Positions 21,886 to 33,000 of a stretch of DNA of 64,000 nt are shown one piece after another. The stretch's first letter is position 1; each line of letters begins with the position of its first letter. The translations under genes and the position numbers were made by a program. The stretch lies in the NCBI GenBank assembly GCA_020796225.1, contig CM036761.1:37449428-37513427 (forward strand), read 5' to 3'. Under the pieces are notes generated by a model, which worked only from the letters and a program-made list of their open reading frames with translations, was not told the DNA's origin and did not search any database. The stretch comes from Arion vulgaris (lineage: Eukaryota; Mollusca; Gastropoda; Stylommatophora; Arionidae).

Positions 21886-22100
21886 CCCTGTGCTATTATC
21901 CAATATAATGATGTAGTTTCGTTCCACAACAAGGGCACATCGCATGGTCCATATGCCAGTTGTGTTCTCCATCTGTCTGAGTTTTCGTAATCCGTCTTCA
22001 GCGTGGATGACCCCATTTCTAGTCCCAGCCGCAAATGTTGCAAGATGGTCCAACTCAAATTTAGGTTCATTACTTCTGAAGTCTGACAAACTATTCTGAT
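21886..22100 (-). CDS. EPS8: EPS8-family protein, first half of PTB domain
   Basis: Internal exon of 215 nt with acceptor ttttgttttcctcag and donor gtaagt. The frame reads QNSLSDFRSNEPKFELDHLA, TFAAGTRNGVIHAEDGLRKL, then RQMENTTGIWTM and an ALVVERNYIIILDNSTG strand. The pattern HLxTF...DGxRKLR...G.WT is diagnostic of the EPS8/EPS8L PTB domain, which binds NPxY-type peptides. It starts in phase 1 and ends in phase 0, joining cleanly to GAAGAACTT at 18849. No disabling change seen. Confidence 0.85.
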
Positions 22101-22389
22101 CTGAGGAAAACAAAATGGTATGGTATCATGAGATGATGGTGCACATTACAAACTTAGAATATACACCAACAAATTGAATGATATTCATGTGACACATTAT
22201 TAGAACTGACATTTCTGTGCACAGCGTTGCACTATAGATGTTTAGTCCCTTTTAGTAAGATAATCGTCTAGGCGACAAAGCGCCTATATAGGAGCTCCAG
22301 TACCGTTTCGAATATTTAGCTAAATCTGAAGGTCCAAAATATATATTTTTAACAGAGTACATTGGGGGGGATTGATGTAGCCATTAGCG

Positions 22390-22990
22390 TAATTAAATAA
22401 GGAGACAAGGCAAAACCAGGATCAGGGAGCTGACACTGACCAAGACCATATTCCACCTCCCCGTAGTAGCCCTGAAAACAGACTGGTCACAAGTGTAAGT
22501 TCATGCTCATCGCTCTATGTATTTGAAGAAATGTTTCCCGATGTTCTGTATTTTGCGTTTAAATCCCCACAGAAATTACATTGCGCTCATCCTTTACAAT
22601 TTAACTCAAACACTACAATGTAACTCAAACACTGCCTTTCTGGGTGTACATGTTCGCATTACAGACAAACGTTGACCAGCACGAACGATTTCTCAGATTG
22701 GAATTGGACTTTAATGGCCTAAGGTTGCAATTCGTCACTATCCCATCGAGACGTCTACTTCCGACACAACAATACTATTATGAGACTATAATGACTAGAC
22801 ACATTTCATTTGCAGAAACATTTCGAACCCGTCAAACGTAACAAACCATCGCCCAGTCGTGTTTCCTGAAGACCTACGATGTCTGCTGTATACACAAGGG
22901 TTTCGATAATGAGAACGCGTTGACAAACACTCGCGCAATTCAAGTACATAATGCGAATATTATTAGATGCTCAAACGGAGATATTTAAGA
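22390..22990 (-). mobile_element. LINE AP-endonuclease domain fragment
   Basis: Minus-strand translation gives NNIRIMYLNCAS, then YTADIVGLQETRLGDG (the N and E catalytic region of LINE endonucleases), a KSFVLVNVC strand and, in another frame, CGDLNAKYRTSG (the GDFNA motif). Order and spacing fit an apurinic/apyrimidinic endonuclease domain. Reverse transcriptase is not seen nearby. Stops and frameshifts make it inactive. Confidence 0.7.
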
Positions 22991-23107
22991 TGTTTTCCGC
23001 ACACTAGCACTGACTGGTCCACCATGTTGTAATTAAGTAAACCAACACATACCGTCACCACCATCTCCCTTACACGAAATATTAGTGTCGCCCAAATCAA
23101 TACAGTA

Positions 23108-23172
23108 ACACACACACATATACATATAGTGTGTGTGTGAGAGAGAAAGAGAGAGATAGATAGGCAGGCAGA
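23108..23172. repeat. (AC)n / (GT)n and (GA)n microsatellites
   Basis: acacacaca, then gtgtgtgtg, then gagagaaagagagagataga. Confidence 0.9.
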
Positions 23173-23443
23173 GAGAAGATATGGAGAGAAAGACGACTGC
23201 AGTTGATTCTCATACGTCTATTATTAAATGGAACAATTTATGTTTTAAAAGCGAAATGGGAAACTCTACAATATATCAAGCACATGTAATTTCATAGCAA
23301 TCAAGTTTGTGTTGACCGTTTCTGCGCACAAAGAAATGTCCCATAATTTTGTGTGGCCAAATAAATCTCATTCTCCCCAAATTCCTGCGCTGTAAATACT
23401 TGTTTACATCTTTTCTTTTAGTTATGTGTTGTATTGAGCGTTG

Positions 23444-23842
23444 TTCATTATATGTTAAAAAAGGAAAGACAGCAGGGAGGATGTGCGTCTTAGCTCAAAT
23501 TTCATTATATGTTAAATAAGGAAAGACAGTAGGGAGGATGTGCGTCTTAGCCCAAATTTCATTATATGTTAAATAAGGAAAGACAGTAGGGAGGATGTGC
23601 GTCTTAGCCCAAATTTCATTATATGTTAAATAAGGAAAGACAGCAGGGAGGATGTGCGTCTTAGCCCAAATTTCATTATATGTTAAATAAGGAAAGACAG
23701 TAGGGAGGATGTGCGTCTTAGCTCAAATTTCATTATATGTTAAATAAGGCAAGACAGTAGGGAGGATGTGCGTCTTAGCCCAAATTTCATTATATGTTAA
23801 ATAAGGAAAGACAGCAGGGAGGATATGCGTCTTAGCCCAAAT
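23444..23842. repeat. 57-bp minisatellite, seven units
   Basis: Units begin ttcattatatgtta at 23444, 23501, 23558, 23615, 23672, 23729 and 23786, with exact 57-bp spacing and few substitutions. Because 57 is a multiple of three, a minus-strand frame can cross units as a 19-residue repeat (AKTHILPAVFPYLTYN), but unit variants turn a W codon into a stop. Confidence 0.95.
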
Positions 23843-23859
23843 CTGCATACCAGCTGAAT

Positions 23860-24720
23860 TAATCACATCAAATAAAGTGACAAGAATGAATGACTGATAG
23901 ACAGACAGACACACATGCACCAACAGAGAAAGAGAGAGAGCGTAAAAGAAAAGAACGAGAAATGAATCAGAGAAAGAGAGTGACAGAGATGTAGAGAGAA
24001 AAGAAATATATATAAATATTAAAAAAAAACGGAATAGATGGCGTATGGTACTAGTATGTTTGAAATACAAAAAAAAGTATTAGCTATAGTTAACAATTTT
24101 CAAAAAGTAAACGCCAAAGTCTTGACGCCTCTGAGCAAACACCTCTGAGCAACTCAGGTGATGCCGCGACGAACAGATTAAAAATCCATGACCTATAAAT
24201 TCTTTAATAGCTCGTCACGGTCTGAATACGCAGCTAAATTATATAAAACACAAGAAACAAGTTTCATGTTAGCTGTTCCACACAACCAAAGCAGCGACTC
24301 ATGATAAAGTAGAATTAACAGTCATGTGCATACAGGCACTCAATCAAGAAGACTGACATTTTCAAAACTTCTACGATTGTGTATTCCCGTAACAATCTGA
24401 ACTATATCAGTCCTATATCAGTTGAACTATATCAGTCCACATTTCTTTTAATTTATTTACATAAAATATTTGCTGGATTCTGTGTGTCGTTAAAAATGCG
24501 ACTAAAAATGAACGCATACAGATAGGACGACTATTTGGGGTAAGCGGTAAAAATACAGAGCAACTATTATTTGGAAAACAAGGCGTGAAGCAAGAAGAAT
24601 TATGTAGTTTTTCCTTCTAGCCGAGAAGACATGCGATTATAGAAGACATCGCTCAAACAATATGAGAAAGTAATAGCAGCTAAACGTGGACAATGAGTAA
24701 AGCGCAGTCACAAAAATAAC
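23860..24720. other. No recognised gene
   Basis: Begins with GA-rich simple sequence to about 24000, then unrecognised AT-rich DNA. Confidence 0.4.
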
Positions 24721-24769
24721 TACATGTGAAATGCGCTGTCTGCGAAAAGTTACCAACAACACCAGAAAA

Positions 24770-25110
24770 AACAGTCACTAACATCAGAATAAGAAAGAAA
24801 GTTGGCACAGAAACTTGCTTGAATTACATTGAGAAACAAAGAATGAAGTGGTTTGGTCACTTAATAAGAATGCATCCAAACTCCACAGTATACATTCTTC
24901 TTCAACAGGAACATCAGGAAAGAAGGCGAGATGAAGACCACGAAAAAGATGGTTAGATGGCATAGCAGAATCATGTCAAAGAGCAAAAATAATAATCACC
25001 CAAGCTACCAGAACAGCTCAAGACAAAAAACAGAAATTCCCGACACTGGGCAACAACATGGTAGCAGTGTGACGACAAAAGAAGAAGACATGCATAGAGA
25101 ATGGTTGATG
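24770..25110 (+). mobile_element. LINE C-terminal fragment (group LC)
   Basis: The frame reads YIEKQRMKWFGHLIRMHPNS, then in the next frame a KARRDEDHEKDG/PRKRWLDGIAESC-type basic motif, and ends in cccgacactgggcaacaaca and an (aag)n-like tail. Motif order matches 53410-53760 on the other strand. Frameshifted. Confidence 0.75.
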
Positions 25111-25164
25111 CTGCAAAGAGGAATGAGAAAACAGGTATTTATTAGGACATAAAAAGACGTGACG

Positions 25165-25365
25165 GATCGCAGAAGACCATTATGGAAAGAGGCATCCCGA
25201 CAAAGATAAGACGAGAAAGATCACGTAGAAAACTGATTCAGAATGTGACGGCTGATTTGAGCATGAGGCTGCAGAGGCGGGACATCTGATCTATAAGAGA
25301 GACATTTCGAAGGACCGTAAGGTGGCAAAGTTCTGTTCATGAGAAGTTATTGATGCGGCATACAT
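25165..25365 (+). mobile_element. LINE tail (group LF)
   Basis: agaagaccattatggaaaga, ggcatcccgacaaagataag, gattcagaatgtgacggctg and ggtggcaaagttctgttcat align with the LF copies at 16150 and 57545. Confidence 0.7.
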
Positions 25366-25379
25366 AGATATTCATGATC

Positions 25380-25855
25380 AGGAATAAAACTAAGATTATG
25401 ATATTTAACTCAAATGTCAAGGTTGTCCTATATGGAGCGGAGACATGGAGAACAACTAACGAGAATACAAAAAAGTTGCAGACATTCGTCAATAGATGCC
25501 TGCGCATGATACTCCACCTGTGATGGTATGACAGGACTACAAACAGGGAACTCTGGGATAGAACAGGACAACGACAGGTGGCACAAGAGATAAGGAGCAG
25601 AAGGTGATGATGGATAGGACACACACTGAGGAAACCTCCTAACAGCATCATAAAACAGGCTCTCCGATGGAACCCCCAGGGCAATAGACGTAGGGGAAGA
25701 CCCAGGAACACACGGAGACGGGAGTTGGAGACGGAATGCAAGAAAATGGGGAGAGAGTGGGGCGATCTGGAAATGATGGCCTTGGATTGGCGGGCTTGGA
25801 AGTCCTTGGTTGCGAACCTATGCTTCCATAGGGGCGAAGGGTGAAGAAGATACAT
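25380..25855 (+). mobile_element. LINE C-terminal fragment (group LB)
   Basis: The frame reads NSNVKVVLYGAETWRTTNEN, then KKLQTFVNRCLRMI, a HTLRKPPNSIIKQALRWNPQ block, GNRRRGRPRNTRRREL, and a final WKSLVANLCFHRGEG. This is the complete canonical tail of a widespread invertebrate LINE ORF2, broken by stops at about 25520 and 25600. Third LINE tail in a row on the plus strand after LC and LF. Confidence 0.85.
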
Positions 25856-25869
25856 AGGTATTCAGCAGG

Positions 25870-26265
25870 CTTGAAAACTGCGTAGGTTTTGTTGATCCTT
25901 GTTTCGTTTGTCAGACATGTCCATTACTACGACGGTACACTACACTACACAGTTAAATAATCTCTAAATAGCACATACTTTGGGTTCAGTTATCATTACC
26001 TTCACATAGTAAGTAATATATCGTGCAGAAGTAATGAGCATACTTGCGCAAATGAAACGGGCCCAAGATCACACGTATTTATGTACTTAAATACATTTCG
26101 TTGTTTTTGTATGTGTTTATGTGCCATAGGTTTATGTGCCACAGAACAGGATTTCGAAAGCCCCAACTCTTGAATCATATAATTGTGGCTAGCTTATTCA
26201 TACAGGAATATGTATTTCAACGATACTATTTTCAACTCGTTAAGTGGTTCTTTTAACAGTTAAGT
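25870..26265. other. No recognised feature
   Basis: AT-rich sequence flanking the transposon; nothing identified. Confidence 0.4.
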
Positions 26266-26267
26266 TA

Positions 26268-26372
26268 TAGTCTGTCCATTAATTCGTGAGCACGTTTGAA
26301 ATTGATTTTCTCGAAAACTACCTGTTGGATCTCAGTGATTTTTGCAAGCAGCCTTAGAATATCCATGACGCT
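26268..26372 (+). repeat. Left terminal inverted repeat
   Basis: Starts tagtctgtcc and ends near atatccatgacgctag. Pairs with the reverse complement of 28342-28446. Confidence 0.9.
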
Positions 26373-26818
26373 AGAGAAATATTTTTTCCAAGAAAATTTG
26401 ATGTAGTTTGAAATATTTCTTCTTCAGGTTATATTAAAATCAACCTCACCGGATTGTACACAATAGTAACAGATCTACGGTACACAGTCGCGTTGTTCTA
26501 AAAATACATTATGGTAACATAGAAATATCGTGAGTATACAACAATTTCACGAAATCCCGTGCACCTAACCCAGTCGACTTTGAAAGCGGAAAGCATATGA
26601 CGTTATAATTGGGATACCGTTGTATAGTTATAGGCGTATCTCGCTATTTGTATGAAGCTATTGTATCATATTTGTTGGCTTATCAAAACTGACATTGATA
26701 TCACATTCATAATGAGTCTGAAGTGCACATTTATAACAATGCAGAAGGTTACAGCTTTACTATACCAACACTTCCGTGGGGAATCTAAGAGAGGTCATCT
26801 ATATTGCGATATTCATAA

Positions 26819-27978
26819 CCTGAGAAACGAACGCAACTGGCGCTTGGTCTGAATAGAGAATCCTTTTCCCGATGGATTAAACAGGACACAAAGTGCACTA
26901 ATGTCAAGCAAGGAAGGAAAAGAACAATTAACGACTTTGACATAGATGTCATAAGACGGGAGCTCTTGAAAATGTTTGCGACAAATCAACTTGTTACTCT
27001 CAGGAAACTGAAATTAAAACTGCAATCAGATTGCAGCATAGACATTTCTAAAAGTACTCTATGGAAAATTGTAAGAGCCGCCGGCTTCACCTTCAGAAAA
27101 ACTATAGGCGGCAGGAATATTATTTGTGAAAAGCCACATTTAATTGCTGCCCGAAGTAAATACCTGAGACAGATCCGTGAGCGGCGGAGGCAAGGTTATG
27201 ATATTGTATATTTGGACGAATCCTGGGTCAATGCTCACCACACCAATGCTAAAGAATGGCAATCAGTAGACGGTGAACAGAAAAGAAAAATACCAAGCAG
27301 CAAAGGCCAGCGTATTATACTAACACATGCAGGAAGTAGTGAAGAAGGTCTTGTCCATGACGCTGGACTTATTTTCCAATCAAAAAGTCCGACGGTAGGG
27401 ACTACCACACAGAAATGAATGGACATATTTTCAGGCACTGGATGGAGAAAGATCTACTTCCAATTCTAAACAGACCATCATGCTTGGTAATGGATAATGC
27501 ATCCTATCACAACGCAGTATCAGCGGAAGACAAAGTACCAACTGCATCAAATACAAAAGATCAAATTAGGACTTGGCTTGCTAAGGAAAATGTCAGCTTC
27601 GATGATACATATTTGAAACCCGAGTTGTTGCACCTGGTGAGGATGACAAATAAGACAAAGGTGTTTCATATTGACAAAATCATTGCGGAATACGGCCACA
27701 CGTCTTTGCGACTACCTCCATATCATGCTCACCTCAATCCGATAGAGCTTGTCTGGGCTAAAGTAAAAGGGCAAGTTGCCGAACAGAACAGGACGTTTAA
27801 AATGTGTGATGTTGAAGTTCTGACACGTGAGTCCCTCTCAATGATAGACATGCAGTTCTGGAAGAAGTGTGTTGAACATGTGCTCGAGAGGAAGACGAGT
27901 ACTGGAAACCCGAGATGGATTACAATTTGTCAGCCAGTAACAATTATCAACCTCATGGAATCGTCAGATTCAGGATGA
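26819..27978 (+). pseudogene. Transposase, DDE type with about 83 residues between second D and E
   Basis: The frame open from 26819 shows a helix-turn-helix (TQLALGLNRESFSRWIKQ, from 26831), a second one (SKSTLWKIVRAAGFTFRK), then YLDESWVNAHH with the first catalytic D. The frame ends at a TGA at about 27416. The continuation runs in another frame, ATG at 27415, with VMDNASYHN (second D) and RLPPYHAHLNPIELVW (final E). The frame change lies near 27383-27392, where the second frame reads GRDYHTEMNG. Counting gives 83 residues between the second D and the E, far above the 34-41 of most Tc1/mariner families. An N-terminal start codon is not obvious, so an upstream exon or a second lesion is possible. 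Confidence 0.85.
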
Positions 27979-28341
27979 TACAAATCATATTTTGATTACA
28001 GACTGAAATAGCAACGTATACATTTCCATATCCAAATGCGTCTACCATCATACAATTTGTGGTGAAGTTAAGACACCCTGGGGTCTAATGGTGCCCAAAG
28101 GGAGGACTAACTGTTGCATATTGTATCCAAGTTCACGATTGCACATAAAGGGCAACACAATTACTTGACCTATCAAGTTAATATGGAGATACACCTTTGA
28201 ATAGAATTGACATGGACAAATTCTGGGGATACTGTAAAATCTAAAATTTGAGCCCCGTATTTGCAATTGTCATAAAAGATCAAAGGAATTCGCCGATGTG
28301 CAAAATCCGTAGCATCTATGGACTACTGGTTAGCTTTATTT

Positions 28342-28446
28342 TAGCGTCATGGATATTCTAAGGTTGCATGCAAAAAATCACTGAGATCCAACAGGTAGTT
28401 TCGGCAAATCAATTTCAAACGTGCTCACGAATTAATGGACAGACTA
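28342..28446 (-). repeat. Right terminal inverted repeat
   Basis: Ends ggacagactatag at the outer edge; reverse complement of 26268-26372 with a few substitutions and one-base length changes. Confidence 0.9.
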
Positions 28447-28449
28447 TAG

Positions 28450-28845
28450 TCTTACAATTTATACATTTCATAGCGTGTTCCGTCAGCCATTATACTAGGT
28501 CATTGGTTAATTCATGCGGAGAAGTGACATGAAAAACTGAGTAGTACAATGTGTAAACGGGGAAAATCAATTGAAAAATCTGGAATTTGTTTGTTTATCA
28601 AAACGTACCAGACAAATTTAGTTTGTATATTCAAAGCGTGCTAAATTAATGTAACTGAGGAGCCTTATTAAAGCTCATCCAAAGTCAAAAGAATTAAAGA
28701 TGCGATCTGCAAACGGTGGTAATACAGAAAATCATGGCAAATTAGTGATTCTGTCATCCACAATTTGTGATTACTGAATTTTGTTTCTATCTTAAACACC
28801 CATTTCTTTTAGATTTTTTCCCGCAAAATATAAAAGGGAAAATAC
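28450..28845. other. No recognised feature
   Basis: AT-rich; nothing identified. Confidence 0.4.
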
Positions 28846-28849
28846 AATT

Positions 28850-29045
28850 TGTAAACTAAAAAAGGAAATGACACGTTCTCATACCGTATGGTATATTAGT
28901 GATTACAGGGGTTGGAACTTTTTCTTTTAACCTACGGCATACGGTGGGCGATATGGTCAACATCACAAGGCCACCATTATTTCTCAGTGTGTCTCTGGTA
29001 CCCAATGGAAGGGTGGGTCGACCTGAGAGCCGTTAGGGTCGGAAC
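28850..29045 (-). mobile_element. SINE family S6, degenerate
   Basis: Blocks with ataccgtatggtatattagt, ttaacctacggcatacggtg, ggtacccaatggaagggtgg and gagccgttagggtcgg follow the order of S6 in antisense (sense copy 48560-48780). Confidence 0.5.
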
Positions 29046-29049
29046 AAAT

Positions 29050-29940
29050 TATACGTAAGTTGGATAGTAAAGCTAGTTCATTGTAAAATATATTAATGTG
29101 AACCCTAGTAAGAATTGTGTGTGGATGAGATGTTTCGGAGTGTACTAGGGACGAATCTTGAGTCTTTTTTTGTAAACGTATGACAATACGTGTGAAAGTA
29201 AACATGCATGAGTCAAAGTCTTCATATAAACTATCTGAAATTCGAAAACAGACATACACCAGAACATCACCGACGACGGTAGTAGGAGCAGAAACATCAT
29301 TTGAAGCAAGCACAGCATATATTGCTACGTTTTGGTGGAGTGTAGTATTTGATATGCGTATTACAACTCTGACTTGTGATCTATTGATACAGGTCTTGCG
29401 CTTTGTTATAACGTATCCCGTTGTCAGGATTACAAAGGGTGTGTTTAAATAGTGATTCATTAGCACTTGTGTGGTTCTAATTATAACCGGTACGTGATTC
29501 TAACAGTTCATGTCATGATGTCTTCTTGAGATTGACATTCAGTCCAATCTGTATGCTGCATATATACAGCCTGTTATTTGTTTGGAACATGTTGATGCGA
29601 GTGTGAAAGCAATGATATGCCATTTGATAGTCCAGATTCTTAAGCGCCGGGGGAATTGGCCATCATATTTATCTTCTGGAAGTGTTCTCTGTTGTGTGGT
29701 ATATTTATCACAATATGCAGCTCTGACGTTCCCCTGTTTTTACCTCCCAAAAAAGTGGTTGCTAAGTATAACGATCAACGTGACATATAAGTATACAGGC
29801 TTTTGATAATTGAACAATATGATTTTGGGATTGCATACGCTTTCAGTGTTCCCCACATGATATCTTTATGTATGCCATCAAAGGCCGTTTAAAAAGTTAA
29901 CGAAGTGTATGTATAGTTATCTCAGGGCCACATGTGGCTT
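29050..29940. other. Unassigned open frames
   Basis: A 160-codon minus-strand frame (28984-29466) and an overlapping 90-codon plus-strand frame (29180-29452) share this stretch. The minus frame's last 25 residues are SINE S6 sequence, and neither shows a known domain or splice support. I do not call a gene. Confidence 0.3.
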
Positions 29941-29945
29941 TACAG

Positions 29946-30290
29946 AAAAATGATGAGAATCCCATGGACTGATAAAATGACTAATGTTGAGGTACTGAAT
30001 GAGATCAAGACACAGAGAAAGCATATCATCAATATAAGAAAGAGGCAGTCATCTTTTTTCGGGCATGTGATGACGAGGGTAGGTTTAGAACACTGTGACA
30101 ACTGGTAAAATCGAGTGTAGACGAGACAAAGGAAGACAGAGAGAGACAAAGAGAGAACATTTTGGATGGTCTGAATTCGCGGCACGGTAGAGCGTCAACA
30201 TCTGAGTTGATAGCAAACACCAAAGACCGAGCTTTGTGGAGATCCCTGATCGCATACGTCAGCCGGCACGACACCTGTTGATGATAGTTG
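29946..30290 (+). mobile_element. LINE C-terminal fragment (group LE)
   Basis: The frame reads RIPWTDKMTNVEVLNEIKTQ, RKRQSSFFGHVMTRVGLEHC, then after shifts a LIANTKDRALWRSLIAYV-type end. Same group as 8060 and (reversed) 16395. Stops present. Confidence 0.75.
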
Positions 30291-30479
30291 TCTCTGCTAT
30301 TTATAGCATTGTTCTATTATGTTCATGTAGACAAATAACTAATGTGTGCAGTGTATTATTTATGCTGAATCATGTGGGTTATTTTCCCAGATTTGAATAT
30401 ACTTTTTTTTACAAACTTTTGGAACATTATGAAATAAATGATACTGAAAGATCAAAGACTACAAGGATAATATTTGTCT

Positions 30480-31150
30480 TTCTGTGTCATTGTATGTCAG
30501 CTCTTCAGACCTTTCAAAGAAATCTCTTAACGAGAACTGACAATGAGCCCCGAAATAAGATGTTCACAAATAACAAAATAACACTATTATGGACTCCAGC
30601 ATAATCTGGTATCGGAAGCAATGAGGCAACTGACTGACTTGCGAAAGCAGACACCAACAAAAGAACAATTCCATTCCAGCATCTCACCGAGGGAATAACA
30701 ATACTTATCAAATGGAAATGCAAATGTACATGGGGTTATACATGAACATGCAAAACATACCCACAAAACCCCGTTCTAACGTTAGACATAATCTATCAAA
30801 ACAAAATCTTTAGACTCCACACAAGACACGTTATACTACCAGTTCACATACATAAAATTAAGGCTGCTCAAACTGGCAAATGCACATATCGAAAGGGCAC
30901 ACATACTCCTGAACACATTCTGCATAAGTGCCACCTCTTCAATGACTTGAGATCTCAAACTTGGCACCGAGAGACATTCGAAAGAAAAATTCTGGAATAC
31001 CCACAAGGACCTCCTGTTGACAACATGGAGGTAACTCATCTCGTTGTTCAGCCATCTGATCATAGGCAACTGATGGCAGAATTTCCTACATTTGGTCGAC
31101 TCAAGAGCCGTGTGAGATCGAACCATTCGTCTAGGAAGCCAGAGCAATAA
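30480..31150 (+). mobile_element. LINE fragment with RNase H end and zinc-knuckle tail (group LR)
   Basis: First ITLLWTPA followed by SGIGSNEATD and LAKADTNKRT, the end of an RNase H domain (stop at about 30602). Then KIFRLHTRHVILPVHIHKIK, and CTYRKGTHTPEHILHKCHLF, a CxxxxxxxxxHxLxxC knuckle typical of LINE ORF2 C-termini. About 80 more residues follow to a stop at 31148. Same class as the fragment at 13427. Confidence 0.75.
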
Positions 31151-31159
31151 TCATTATGA

Positions 31160-32060
31160 TACCGCAAGTAGCTTAACAATAGTACAATTGTTAAGATTAT
31201 TTACCAGGAACGAACATGAACTTGTAAATGAAATAAAGGACCCAAAGAGAACGAGGAGATTTAAGTCAAATAATATCGATATATATGGTAACCAACAGTA
31301 AATATAGTATACTGGTGTTAAACGCTCCTTCATTTGAACTTGTGTGATATGGGCGAGTCTCAGACACTGGAACGAGTCTCAGAATTATGAGTTAAGGTTG
31401 GACATGTCAGACAGTGTCATCTTCGTGGTAGAGAGAGAAGGTACTAGTCAACTTCTCATTCGTACGGTGATCAAATGGACTTTAGGATGGCTGCTGCAGC
31501 GGAGAATAGAACACGCATGGGAATGCCCAATGTGCCATGACGTCGATCGCCTAACATAACATTCGCTTGAACTTGAGATTAAACTTTGTTATGTCGAGAC
31601 ACGGGATGTTTAACTAGACATGGATATTGTTGGTTACAATACACGATCAGAAGTGAATAATTACTGAAAGTTATTGTAACCTCTCTGACGTGGGCACATA
31701 TGTTAGATCAAGGCAGCATAAATTAGGTTATAATCTATACGACGAACAGCTTGTACGGGGACACTATTGTACTTGATAATACCAAGTGGTCTGCAGTAAA
31801 AGTGAATACTAAATGCAGCCGGGAAAAAAATCTTCGAAATCTTACAATCAGACATTTTTCTAAGGTGTTGGGTTTTTTTCATCTTTCTTATGTCAGCTTC
31901 AGAGCACATACTGAGTAGCTCAGAAGCTGATTTCAAATTGTTCTCCAGCTTTGAAAGTTGAGTATTTACTTTCAGATGGGTGGAAAACGGAAACGGAACA
32001 AATCAGCACTAACAGTAGTGGATAAATGTCAATGAAAATGGGACATGAACGCATTATACA
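31160..32060. other. No recognised gene
   Basis: A frame at 31344-31559 ends in HAWECPMCHDVDRLT, which may be another LINE zinc-knuckle remnant. The rest is unassigned. Confidence 0.35.
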
Positions 32061-32067
32061 GAAATTT

Positions 32068-32274
32068 TTTTATTTTTTTCCGATCCAGAAGCACTTGAGC
32101 TTTCAGCTCTTCGGCTCGGTTCCATGGACATCGTAACCCTTCGGTTCGGTGCCACGAACACCGTGAATCTGGGGAACCTGTGGCTTTTCTGTCAGCCCGC
32201 GGAATTGAACCCGCACACACAGAGAGCTAGTCATCCGCAGTCCAACGCGCTACGAACACGCTTGGCAGGCGGGC
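32068..32274 (-). mobile_element. SINE family S1, tRNA-derived
   Basis: Near full-length minus-strand copy with B box ggttcaattcc. Flanked by atacag at 32056-32061 and 32275-32280, a possible short target-site duplication. Confidence 0.85.
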
Positions 32275-32624
32275 ATACAGTTAGTTAATGACTATCGCTC
32301 GATTATCTTACACTGTTATTCATTGTTCATCATCGGACATGTCCTTAAATGTTTTTCCATTTCGAATAGCTAAGGCAACAGACACAAACAATGTTGGAGA
32401 GCCATACAACAAAATGTTTATGCTGAGATAACACTTGCTCGGATTTGAAAGAGATTCAGCTAACAAAACCGCTATTAAACTCATATATATTTACAGTTTA
32501 TAAGCATGTGAAACATGTACCGTTAAAGTGATAAGAAAGAAATAGTACTGACACTAAATGTGTCATGCTTATAGTACAGAATCTTTAATTTTCCTTGCCT
32601 TCGATTGTCTTAATTATTCTCAAG

Positions 32625-32765
32625 TATGATTTAGGGGACGCCCGAGACCGGGGACAAATTATGGGTGTAAAGAATAGAACCACTGTTACCTGCCACGCAT
32701 GTCGTAAGAGGCGACTAAGGAGATTTGGCGTGGGGCTAGCTACTCGTAAAAATCACTTGATAGTT
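32625..32765 (+). mobile_element. S3-related SINE subfamily
   Basis: taaagaatagaaccactg, then cacgcatgtcgtaagaggcg and gactaaggag. It resembles the first half of S3 but diverges afterwards. A closer relative is the reverse copy at 56570-56735. Confidence 0.6.
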
Positions 32766-32774
32766 ACAGAAACC

Positions 32775-32965
32775 ACAACCAGGAAAATTCATAGCTTGCC
32801 ACCCGAGGCAGAAGGACCCCGCAAGGAGGAACTCATGGCAAGATAATGGGGAGGGAGATAGTGGAGAGATCTGGTAAAGATCACCTTGGAAAGGTGAACT
32901 TGGAAGGTCTTGGTTGTGGACCTATGCCTCCCTAGGGGCGAAGGGTGAAGAAGAATGATTTCGGG
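32775..32965 (+). mobile_element. LINE tail (group LB)
   Basis: Ends with ttggttgtggacctatgcc and ggggcgaagggtgaagaaga, as does the LB copy at 25380-25855. The end lies about 45 bp before the satellite array. Confidence 0.75.
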
Positions 32966-33000
32966 AAAGGGGGAGTAGTAGACTAATGACACAGTTGGAA

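Larger units (their letters stand above)
26268..28446 (+). mobile_element. Tc1/mariner-superfamily transposon with long inverted repeats
   Basis: 2179-bp element flanked by TA dinucleotides (26266-26267 and 28447-28448), the target duplication typical of this superfamily. Its ends begin tagtctgtccattaattcgt and form inverted repeats of about 105 bp (26268-26372 and 28342-28446) that differ at only a few positions. One transposase-like reading frame lies inside. Close similarity of the ends and a single visible frameshift suggest recent activity. Confidence 0.9.

Noticed and set aside
28984..29466. 160-codon minus-strand gene
   Set aside because: Its C-terminal part is SINE S6 sequence, an overlapping plus-strand frame is of similar quality, and no domain or splice support is visible.
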